From JACQXM01 sp964569425 (GTDB taxonomy: Bacteria; Planctomycetota; Phycisphaerae; UBA1845): DNA of 60,229 nt. Within the stretch, counting starts at the first letter, position 1, and every line of letters begins with the position of its first letter. The notes under the pieces are model-generated. The model did no database searches. It worked only from the letters and a program-made list of their open reading frames with translations, and was not told the DNA's origin. Location: assembly GCA_964569425.1 (NCBI GenBank), contig CAZMVD010000012.1, positions 1-60,229 of the forward strand. The letters run 5' to 3'. Of this stretch, positions 50,521 through 57,396 are shown piece after piece. The translations under genes were made by a program, and so were the position numbers.

Positions 50521-50730
50521 CTATGCCTCATCAAACTCGGAATGGGAAATTCCGAGGTCTCTGACGATGGCCCGCAGAGTTCCCGTGGGGATGTCGCGGT
50601 TGCCGTGGCGGGGAATGGTCGTGAAGCGTTTTTCACCTGGTCGCCACCAGATTTCGTGGGAGCCGGCCGCGCGGCGAATAAACTCGCATCCCAGTCGGCG
50701 CAACTTCTTCGCCAATGTGCGATACGTCAT
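50521..50730 (-). CDS. hicA: HicA-like mRNA interferase toxin
   Basis: A 69-residue HicA-family toxin with the small dsRBD-like fold: TYRTLAKKLRRLGCEFIRR, then the catalytic His in AAGSHEIWW, TTIPRHGNRDIPTGTLRAIV and DLGIS. HicA cleaves mRNA when freed from HicB. It is the second gene of the pair, overlapping hicB by four bases (50727-50730). It lies antisense to an open frame running from 50474 to 51937. Confidence 0.88.
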   Translation of the reverse strand: MTYRTLAKKLRRLGCEFIRRAAGSHEIWWRPGEKRFTTIPRHGNRDIPTGTLRAIVRDLGISHSEFDEA

Positions 50731-50987
50731 GCCTGAACAAGAACCTGAACGCGCAGTGGGGACGTGGCGGCCATCAGCCCGCGCGGCGGAGGCACGCCTT
50801 TGGCGCGCATCGCAGCCAGCAGGGACCTCGCAACCTTGGGGGCCAAGCGAACAACTTCGGCGATCGAGTCGCCTTGCACGTTCAAACCGGGCAGCTTGGG
50901 ACTGCGAGCAAGGTAGCGTCCGTCCTCCAACCGCTCGATCCGTAAGGCCAGAACATAGCCATCTTCCTTGGAATGCCCGTTCCTCAT
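50727..50987 (-). CDS. hicB: HicB-like antitoxin
   Basis: An 86-residue HicB-type antitoxin with the partial RNase H-like fold: LALRIERLEDGRYLARSPKLPG, VQGDSIAEVVRLAP and a C-terminal Pro-rich tail. It has no helix-turn-helix extension. ATG 50987 lies 6 nt after a good -10 box, so the message is probably leaderless, and no ribosome site is present; an upstream in-frame ATG at 51023 would sit within the promoter. The antitoxin gene comes first, giving antitoxin excess. Confidence 0.85.
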   Translation of the reverse strand: MRNGHSKEDGYVLALRIERLEDGRYLARSPKLPGLNVQGDSIAEVVRLAPKVARSLLAAMRAKGVPPPRGLMAATSPLRVQVLVQA

Positions 50988-50993
50988 GGAGGC

Positions 50994-51023
50994 AGTATAG
51001 CGGCGTTCCGGCCCAACAGACAA
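50994..51023 (-). promoter_or_regulatory. Promoter of hicBA (leaderless)
   Basis: Minus strand: TTGTCT (51023-51018, 4/6), an 18-nt spacer and TATACT (50999-50994, 5/6). Transcription would begin at about the hicB ATG at 50987. Confidence 0.47.
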
Positions 51024-51088
51024 GGTCCGTAAACCCCAACAGTCTATCAGCGGTCAAATCGTCCCGAGCCGCCTTTTCGGGTAGGGCC

Positions 51089-51937
51089 ATCGCTATTCGA
51101 TATTCGCTGTTCGCCATTCTCTGGGCGGTCGCCACCGCCAACGCCCAGAGCGGCGGCGATTACGTCATCCGCAAAAGCACGATCGACGGCGGCGGTGTGA
51201 GCCAAACGACCGGTGGTGATTATGCCATGTCCGGCACCGTCGGACAGCACGACGCCGGCGAACATTCCGGCGGCGACTATTCGCTCACCGGCGGATTCTG
51301 GTCGCCGGCGACGGGCGCAGGCAGCGTGAATCCGGCCACTCCGGCGCCGACCCCGCACGACCGGAAGAAGAACCGCTACATCTCCTTCGCGCCCAATAAC
51401 GCGGGCTCCGTCGCCTTCAAAGTCCGGCGCATTGCGCCCGGCCCGGCGATAGACGTCGGCTGGGTGGGGACGCCGGACGGCGACGGCCTTGCCAAGATCG
51501 AGCCGGTGCCCGTGACGCGCGTATGGAACGAGGTCGCGGTGCACGGCGGCGATTGCGAAATCTTCCCGGTTGCTGAGTACGAAGTGCTGGCCACGGCGGA
51601 CGGCGTCACCTTTGCGCCCGCGCTGCTCGTGCCCACCATCGACCTGCCCAGCGGCGGCAAGTTCTGGGGCGACACGGTGGGCAGCTTCGACGGCCTGCAA
51701 TGGACGGCGCCGAATAATATCGTGAACACCAACGACTTCATCGCCGCGTTGCAAAAGTTTCAGAATCTGCCCACGGCGCCGCACATCACCGTCGTGGACG
51801 TGCAATCGGTCAGCAGCACCGACCCGTGCCTGAACCGGATCACCAACATTGCGGACGTTTTTCTTCTGATCCAGGCGTTTCAGGGGAACATGTATCCGTT
51901 CACGACGGACCCGGCGGCCTGCCCGGCGTGTCCGTAG
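51089..51937 (+). CDS. Exported protein carrying the dockerin-like module; start codon not canonical or lost
   Basis: An open frame whose product has a signal-peptide-like segment (RYSLFAILWAVATANAQ), then short strand repeats with GGDY (GGDYVIRKST, GGDYAMSGTVGQ, GGDYSLTGGFW), then the same C-terminal module as the sugar dehydrogenase: PHDRKKNRYISFAPNN, KFWGDTVGSFDG, VNTNDFIAALQKFQ, NIADVFLLIQAFQG, ending CPACP. No ATG, GTG or TTG occurs in frame between about 50757 and the signal segment. The frame does run back to an ATG at 50474 that overlaps the fibre-gene stop, but that route would make some 200 residues antisense to hicBA. The coordinate given (an ATC) is a placeholder. Either a non-standard start or a 5' end damaged by the hicBA region. 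Confidence 0.6.
   Translation: MAIRYSLFAILWAVATANAQSGGDYVIRKSTIDGGGVSQTTGGDYAMSGTVGQHDAGEHSGGDYSLTGGFWSPATGAGSVNPATPAPTPHDRKKNRYISFAPNNAGSVAFKVRRIAPGPAIDVGWVGTPDGDGLAKIEPVPVTRVWNEVAVHGGDCEIFPVAEYEVLATADGVTFAPALLVPTIDLPSGGKFWGDTVGSFDGLQWTAPNNIVNTNDFIAALQKFQNLPTAPHITVVDVQSVSSTDPCLNRITNIADVFLLIQAFQGNMYPFTTDPAACPACP
51337..51937 (+). repeat. Shared dockerin-like C-terminal module, copy 2
   Basis: The counterpart of 46965-47568, encoding the C-terminal 200 residues of the start-less ORF. It is directly followed by a GCGGGCTGAAGCC half-palindrome related to the one at 39431. Confidence 0.8.
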
Positions 51938-52033
51938 GCGGGCTGAAGCCGACGGCCGAGGGTCTGGGGAATTGTTCGCGGCAGGGGGCGCAGGCGGGGC
52001 GGCCGGCCGTGGCGCGCGTGGTTCCTTGTGCGT

Positions 52034-53587
52034 TCAAACCTCCAGGACGGTGCCGTCCGGCTCCTGGAAGCGGACCTGATACAGGTCCTTGCGACGGTCG
52101 GTCCAGGTGCGCACCGTGCCCGACTTGCGATGGCGGCGGAGCAGTTCCACGTCCACGTCGTGGATGACCAGGGTCTCGATGTTGGGCGTGGTCTCGGCGG
52201 CCACGGCGTCGCGCGCGAAGGAAAAGTCCGCGGGGGTGAAGATGCCCGACTGGGCGTAGTGAATGTCGGCATTTTCCATGAACGGCAGGTTGCCCACGCA
52301 CCCGGCGGTGGCCACGTACACCTGGTTTTCGATGGCCCGCGCCTGGGCGCAGTGGCGGACGCGCAGGTAGCCGTAGCGCTCGTCGGTGTTGAAGGGGACA
52401 AAGATGACGTTTGCGCCCTTGGCGGCGGCCACCCGGGCCAGCTCCGGGAACTCAATGTCGTAGCAGATCAGGATGGCCACTTTTCCGCAGTCGGTGTCGA
52501 ACACTTCGACCCGCGCGCCCGGCTGAACCCCCCACCACTTCCGCTCGTTGGGGGTCACATGGATCTTCTTCTGCGTTCCCACTTTGCCGTTTCGTTCGAA
52601 CAGAAAGGCGACGTTGTTCAGTTCCCCATCGTCGACCACGAAATGGGAGCCGGCCACGATGTTGGTGTTGTACTTGATGGAGAGGTTTGCGAATAACTCT
52701 TGGTACTGTTCCGTGAACTCGGCGAGCCTGCGCGCCGCCAGACCGGGTCGCTGCGGTTCGACGAGCGAGAGCAACTGGGTCGTGAACAGCTCGGGGAAGA
52801 GGACGAAATCGGAACGGTAGTCAGACGCCACGTCCACGAAGTACTCGCACTGCCGGGCGAATTCCTCGAAGACCTGAATGGTCCGCATCTGGTACTGCAC
52901 GGCGCAGATGCGCAGCGTGGTCACGGCGCGGTACTGCCGCCGGCCTTCCTTTCGGTAGTCCAGATTGACCCACTCGAGGAAAGTGGCGTAGCCGCGTGAG
53001 GCCGTATCCGAGGGAAAATAATCGGGAATCAGGCGCCGCAGCGTGAAGCCGTTGGCGATCTGCGTGGTGAGCACCGGATCGTAAAGCTCTTTGCTCACCA
53101 CCCGTTCGACATATTCGCGGGCGCTCAATCGCTCGGCGTGTTCCCCATAACCGGGGATCCGGCCGCCCACGATGATGCTGCGAAGGTTTAATCGGCGGCA
53201 CAGCTCCTTGCGGGCCTCGTACAGCCGGCGGGCAAACCGCATGCCCCGGAAGTCCGGATGCACCATGACCTCGATGCCGTATAACGTGTCACCCCCGGGA
53301 TCATGGTTGCGGATGTACCCGCTGTCCGAAATCTCCTGCCAGTTATGCCACTCGGTGTACTGATCGAAATCGACGACCAGGTTGCTGGTCGACGCGGCCA
53401 TTCGGCCGTCAACCTCGAGACAGAGCTGGCCCTCAGGGAACACGCGTAGCTGGCTTTCGACCTGCTCGCGCGTCCACACCTTCATCCCCGGAAAACACTT
53501 GAGCTGCAACGCAACCAGCGTATCAAAGTCATCAATCGTAAGCTGGCGCAGAACCACCTCACGTCCGTATCCGGTGTTTTCACTCAT
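52034..53587 (-). CDS. GNAT acetyltransferase-nitrilase superfamily fusion
   Basis: A 517-residue two-domain enzyme. The N-terminal GNAT domain (about 8-215) has the acetyl-CoA-binding segment VMVHPDFRGMRFARRLYEARK. The C-terminal carbon-nitrogen hydrolase domain (about 225-505) has the Glu-Lys-Cys triad: Glu in LFPELFT, Lys in QKKIHVTPNE and Cys in LICYDIEFPE, plus the ARAIENQVYVATAG strand. Fusions of this layout are known in bacteria; substrates are mostly unassigned, and the pairing suggests N-acyl or amide chemistry on one small molecule. The start at ATG 53587 has GGAG 9 nt upstream. It ends 96 nt from the convergent module gene. Confidence 0.9.
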   Translation of the reverse strand: MSENTGYGREVVLRQLTIDDFDTLVALQLKCFPGMKVWTREQVESQLRVFPEGQLCLEVDGRMAASTSNLVVDFDQYTEWHNWQEISDSGYIRNHDPGGDTLYGIEVMVHPDFRGMRFARRLYEARKELCRRLNLRSIIVGGRIPGYGEHAERLSAREYVERVVSKELYDPVLTTQIANGFTLRRLIPDYFPSDTASRGYATFLEWVNLDYRKEGRRQYRAVTTLRICAVQYQMRTIQVFEEFARQCEYFVDVASDYRSDFVLFPELFTTQLLSLVEPQRPGLAARRLAEFTEQYQELFANLSIKYNTNIVAGSHFVVDDGELNNVAFLFERNGKVGTQKKIHVTPNERKWWGVQPGARVEVFDTDCGKVAILICYDIEFPELARVAAAKGANVIFVPFNTDERYGYLRVRHCAQARAIENQVYVATAGCVGNLPFMENADIHYAQSGIFTPADFSFARDAVAAETTPNIETLVIHDVDVELLRRHRKSGTVRTWTDRRKDLYQVRFQEPDGTVLEV

Positions 53588-53928
53588 GTCTCTGCACTCC
53601 ATGGGGGCCCCGGCGGCATACCGCACCCACCCTCAAGGGGCCGAAGCGCACTCTTCGGGGCACACAGCGCGAAAGTGGAATCGGCCGCGCGATCTGAGCC
53701 CGAGGTGCGCGGGTCTGAACGCAGGTAGCATCCACGCCCTCGTCTGCGTGAACCGGCTTTCCCTGCGCCGGCGGCGCCGTGCGCAGCGCGTTCTACCAGT
53801 CGATATGCCGGTGCGGTTCGCCTCTTACGTATCCTAGGTTACACTGGGCATTCCAGCAATCCGGCGGCACGTCGCGCCTGCCCGGGCCGGCGGGCACCGG
53901 TGCCGTCAAAGATTATGTGACGCAAGCA
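53588..53928. other. Divergent intergenic space before ppc
   Basis: 341 nt between the GNAT-nitrilase gene and ppc. A TACACT box at 53840-53845 may be the ppc -10; the -35 at 17 nt (TTCGCC) matches only 3/6. The ppc frame is open back to 53779 but without family similarity. Nothing else found. Confidence 0.3.
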
Positions 53929-56601
53929 ATGCCCGGCGATTTGGAAAACGACATACTCTGGCTCAACGAGATTCTGTCCCAGGGGCTTGAGCGCCTGGGA
54001 CCATCTCACCACCTGCGCCTGTGCCGGGAATTGCTGGAGGCATGCCGGCAGGGCGAAACGGCGCGCTTCACCAGCGCGCGTTCGCGACTGGCTGAGTGGC
54101 CGTTGCAGACGATCCGCGAGTTGATCAAGGCAACCACTCTTCGTTTTCACCTGCGCAACCAGGCGGAGAAAGCGGCCATCGTCCGCATTAACCGCCGGCG
54201 GCAACGCGCGGCCACGGCCGAACAGCCGCCCTCGGAGTCCATCGCCCAGGCCGTGTGCCGGTTAAAGCGGTTGGGGCTGCCCCTCGAAACGTTGTTGGCG
54301 GTGATTCAGCGGATCGACATCCAGCCCACAATCACTGCGCATCCGACGGAATCGCGCCGGCGAACGCTGCTGCAAAGGCAGCGCGAAGTGGCGGAGTGCC
54401 TGGTGATACGCGGCGAAGCCTCCGAAGACGCCGCCGCCCGCCGACTGGCGGAGGAGAAGATTCGGCAGGCTGTGCTGCTGATGTATGCCACGGACGAGGT
54501 GCGAATTGAGCGGTTGAGCGTGCTCGAGGAAATCGATGGGTCGATCCTGCACTTCACCACCTCGATCTGGAACGCGGTTCCCCGGGTTCTGCACGACGTG
54601 AGCGACGCCGTGGAAAAATACTACGGGGTTCGGCCGCTGGTCCCCGCCATGATTCGTTATCGCACGTGGATTGGGGGCGATCGAGACGGGAATCCGTTGG
54701 TCACGCCCGACATGACCCTGGAAAGCCTGCGCCGACACCGCCGGGCGGCGATCCAGCTTTACCAGGAGAAGCTTGCTGAACTGGCCGGGTTGTTGAGTTT
54801 GTCCACGCGAAGGATCGCCGTTCCCCCGGAGCTGACGGCCAGCGTACAGGATGAGCAACTGGCGTCGGTGGTGCCCGAATGGTCCATGGTCCGCCTCCGA
54901 TACGAGCCGTTCCGCCTTAAGTTGCTGCAGATGCGCAACCGGCTGGAGGCGGCCGAAGACCAGCCCGAGGCGTATGACGCCCGCGCGTTTGCCGACGACC
55001 TTGCGCTGCTCGCAGACAGCCTGCGACGCATGAACATGCCGGAGCTTGTCGAGGGAAGCGGCCTGGCCGATCTCCAGCTACAGTCGGCCGCATTCGGGTT
55101 TCACCTGGCGGCCCTGGATATCCGGCAGCACAGCGCCGTGCACGAACAGGTGGTGGGCGAGCTGCTGGCCTTGGACGGCTTCGCCGGCGTCTACGCGGAC
55201 CTTTCCGAAGAGGAAAAAGTCGGCGTGCTGGAACAGGCGTTGGCGAATCCCGGGACTGATCGCCTCCGCGGCGTCGCCCTGTCCGAATTCGGACGCGATG
55301 TGCTGGAGGTGCTGGACGTCATTCGGCAGGCGCAGCAGCGCGATCCGCGGGCCGTGGGCAGTTACGTCATCAGCATGACGCATGGAGTCAGCGACGTGCT
55401 GGAGGTGCTGTGGCTGTCGCGTGTGGCCGGTTGTGCGGACCTGGACTTCGTACCGCTGTTCGAAACCATCGACGACCTGGGACAAGCCCCGGAACTGCTG
55501 AGCGCCATGCTCGCCCACCCGGCGTACCGCGAACACGTCCAGGCCCGCGGGGACTTTCAGGAGATCATGCTCGGTTATTCGGACAGCAACAAGGACGGCG
55601 GCTACCTGATGTCGAACTGGTTGTTGCACACGGCCCAGTCGCGCCTGGCGGAAGTGTGCCGGTCCTGCGGGGTGGACTACCGGTTCTTTCACGGCCGGGG
55701 CGGTACGGTGGGCCGCGGCGGCGGTCGTTCCAGCCGCGCGATCCTGGCGACGCCGCCCGACAGCCGCAATGGGCGGATCCGCATGACGGAACAGGGGGAG
55801 GTCGTGTCGTTCCGGTATGCACTACCCGATATCGCCCACCGACACCTGGAGCAGTTGATCAGCGCCATGATTCTGGCCGAATCAGGGGCGGCCACCGGGC
55901 ACGTGGAACGCGATGCGTCCGACGCCGCACTGATGGCCAAACTGGGTGGAAAGTCCATGGCGGCGTACCGCCGGTTGATCGAGCATCCCACCTTCTGGAC
56001 CTGGTATACGGAAGTTTCTCCCATTGCGCAGATCAGCGCGCTGCCCATTGCGTCGCGCCCGGTGGCGCGCACCAGCGGCGCCGTACATTTCGAGAACCTT
56101 CGCGCGATCCCCTGGGTTTTTGCCTGGACGCAAATGCGGTTCAACGTGCCGGGCTGGTATGGTATCGGCACGGCCTTGGGCGATGCCATTGAAGAATCCG
56201 CGGACACACTGGACACATTGGTCGACTGGTACCGCGAATGGGAGTATTTCCGCACGCTGATCGACAACGCCCAGCAGGAAATGGCGAGGGCAAGGCTGGC
56301 GATTGCCCAATGCTACGATGAAATCTCGGCAACATCGCACTACAAATCCATCGCTGCCGAGTTCCAGCGCGCGAAATCGGCCATCTTGCGCATCACCGGG
56401 CAGCGCGATCTGCTGGACAACAACCCCGTGATCCAGCGCTCCATTCAGGAGCGCAATGGACTGACCGATCTGTTGAACCTTGCACAGGTTGAACTGCTGC
56501 GGCGCTGGCGCACGTCCGAAGGCCCGGAACAAGACAAGTTCCGTCCGCCGCTCTTTGCGACCATCAACGGAATTGCGGCCGCGATGCAGAGCACGGGATA
56601 G
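53929..56601 (+). CDS. ppc: Phosphoenolpyruvate carboxylase
   Basis: Bacterial-type PEP carboxylase, 890 residues, making oxaloacetate from PEP and bicarbonate to refill the TCA cycle. Catalytic features: the His in TITAHPTESRRR, RTWIGGDRDGNP, GYSDSNKDGGYLMSNW, FHGRGGTVGRGGG with the catalytic Arg/His, and a C-terminal end QSTG in place of the more usual NTG. Start: ATG 53929, beginning MPGDLENDILWLNEIL, where family similarity begins; GTG 53917 is an alternative and neither has a ribosome site. Monocistronic by layout. Confidence 0.96.
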   Translation: MPGDLENDILWLNEILSQGLERLGPSHHLRLCRELLEACRQGETARFTSARSRLAEWPLQTIRELIKATTLRFHLRNQAEKAAIVRINRRRQRAATAEQPPSESIAQAVCRLKRLGLPLETLLAVIQRIDIQPTITAHPTESRRRTLLQRQREVAECLVIRGEASEDAAARRLAEEKIRQAVLLMYATDEVRIERLSVLEEIDGSILHFTTSIWNAVPRVLHDVSDAVEKYYGVRPLVPAMIRYRTWIGGDRDGNPLVTPDMTLESLRRHRRAAIQLYQEKLAELAGLLSLSTRRIAVPPELTASVQDEQLASVVPEWSMVRLRYEPFRLKLLQMRNRLEAAEDQPEAYDARAFADDLALLADSLRRMNMPELVEGSGLADLQLQSAAFGFHLAALDIRQHSAVHEQVVGELLALDGFAGVYADLSEEEKVGVLEQALANPGTDRLRGVALSEFGRDVLEVLDVIRQAQQRDPRAVGSYVISMTHGVSDVLEVLWLSRVAGCADLDFVPLFETIDDLGQAPELLSAMLAHPAYREHVQARGDFQEIMLGYSDSNKDGGYLMSNWLLHTAQSRLAEVCRSCGVDYRFFHGRGGTVGRGGGRSSRAILATPPDSRNGRIRMTEQGEVVSFRYALPDIAHRHLEQLISAMILAESGAATGHVERDASDAALMAKLGGKSMAAYRRLIEHPTFWTWYTEVSPIAQISALPIASRPVARTSGAVHFENLRAIPWVFAWTQMRFNVPGWYGIGTALGDAIEESADTLDTLVDWYREWEYFRTLIDNAQQEMARARLAIAQCYDEISATSHYKSIAAEFQRAKSAILRITGQRDLLDNNPVIQRSIQERNGLTDLLNLAQVELLRRWRTSEGPEQDKFRPPLFATINGIAAAMQSTG

Positions 56602-56682
56602 GTCCGCCGCGATTGACGCACGAGACTGCGGTCGTGAATCGGGACCCCCCAGGACGCAGCTGTGGACGGTCAGGTTCGAATT

Positions 56683-57075
56683 TCATTCGCCGACCCCCGC
56701 CGCCGCGAGCAGCAGAAACACCGCCATGCCGCACAGAACCGCGATCGAAAAGAACACAGCCCACCACCCGCGCCGCGGCGCCGCGCCGGCTTCCAACCTG
56801 GCACCGGCCAGCCGTCGCCTGAGGGTTTCACAGATCCACGTCCAATGCAGGGCCACGTGCACCGCCACCAGCGCCAGGAATCCCGCCGCGAGGTAGAAGT
56901 GCACCTCTCCCCAGTCATGCCGCGAAATGCCCCAAACGGTGCGATTTGCCGGGTGGCGATACCCACCGCTGCCGGGCGGCAGGAAGTAGCGCACGATCAA
57001 CCCGCTGGCGATCATGCCCAGGAACAAGGCAAACGCGGCCATGTCGATGATCAGATTCAGGTTCGTTCGGCGCAT
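56683..57075 (-). CDS. DUF4405 cytochrome b-like membrane protein
   Basis: A 130-residue membrane protein with three helices: NLIIDMAAFALFLGMIASGLIV, then a His-rich central helix (RHDWGEVHFYLAAGFLALVAVHVALHW), then a last helix AVFFSIAVLCGMAVFLLLAA. The DUF4405 (flavinylation-associated cytochrome) family binds haem b through such histidines and often serves electron transfer across the membrane. No flavoprotein partner is adjacent. It is convergent with ppc across 81 nt; start ATG 57075. Confidence 0.82.
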   Translation of the reverse strand: MRRTNLNLIIDMAAFALFLGMIASGLIVRYFLPPGSGGYRHPANRTVWGISRHDWGEVHFYLAAGFLALVAVHVALHWTWICETLRRRLAGARLEAGAAPRRGWWAVFFSIAVLCGMAVFLLLAAAGVGE

Positions 57076-57396
57076 GGGTGAACCTCCCGGTCGGGCGATC
57101 GACGAGCCGCCTGCACCGATTCACCTGCAAGCCGCGTGCCAATAACCGCCGCCCGGTCCGCCCTTGCGGCGTTCACGTACCTCATCAGGTACCCATGGCT
57201 GACAAAATCCTCAGTATCACACGCAGAGCCGCACCGGGCCTTCGGTCGTCGTCGCTCATCGACCGGCGGGGTGAACGTGGTTTTGAGCCGTTTTGCTCCC
57301 GACCTGCGGGTTTCGTAGGCTTGTTTCTGGAGATCCCCACGAGGCGCCGTCCCATAACGGGACCGCCTCATCAACTCCGGCGGAGGAGAAACAAAC
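57076..57396. other. Divergent intergenic space before the LEPR-XLL gene
   Basis: 321 nt with no acceptable ORF. A small palindrome GTACCT-CATC-AGGTAC lies at 57177-57192. No convincing promoter pair was found on either strand. GGAGGAG at 57382-57388 is the ribosome site of the next gene. Confidence 0.35.

Noticed and set aside
51938..52033. Intrinsic terminator between the convergent module gene and the GNAT-nitrilase gene
   Set aside because: GC-rich partial complementarity exists but no stable stem followed by Ts; only a half-palindrome GCGGGCTGAAGCC is seen.
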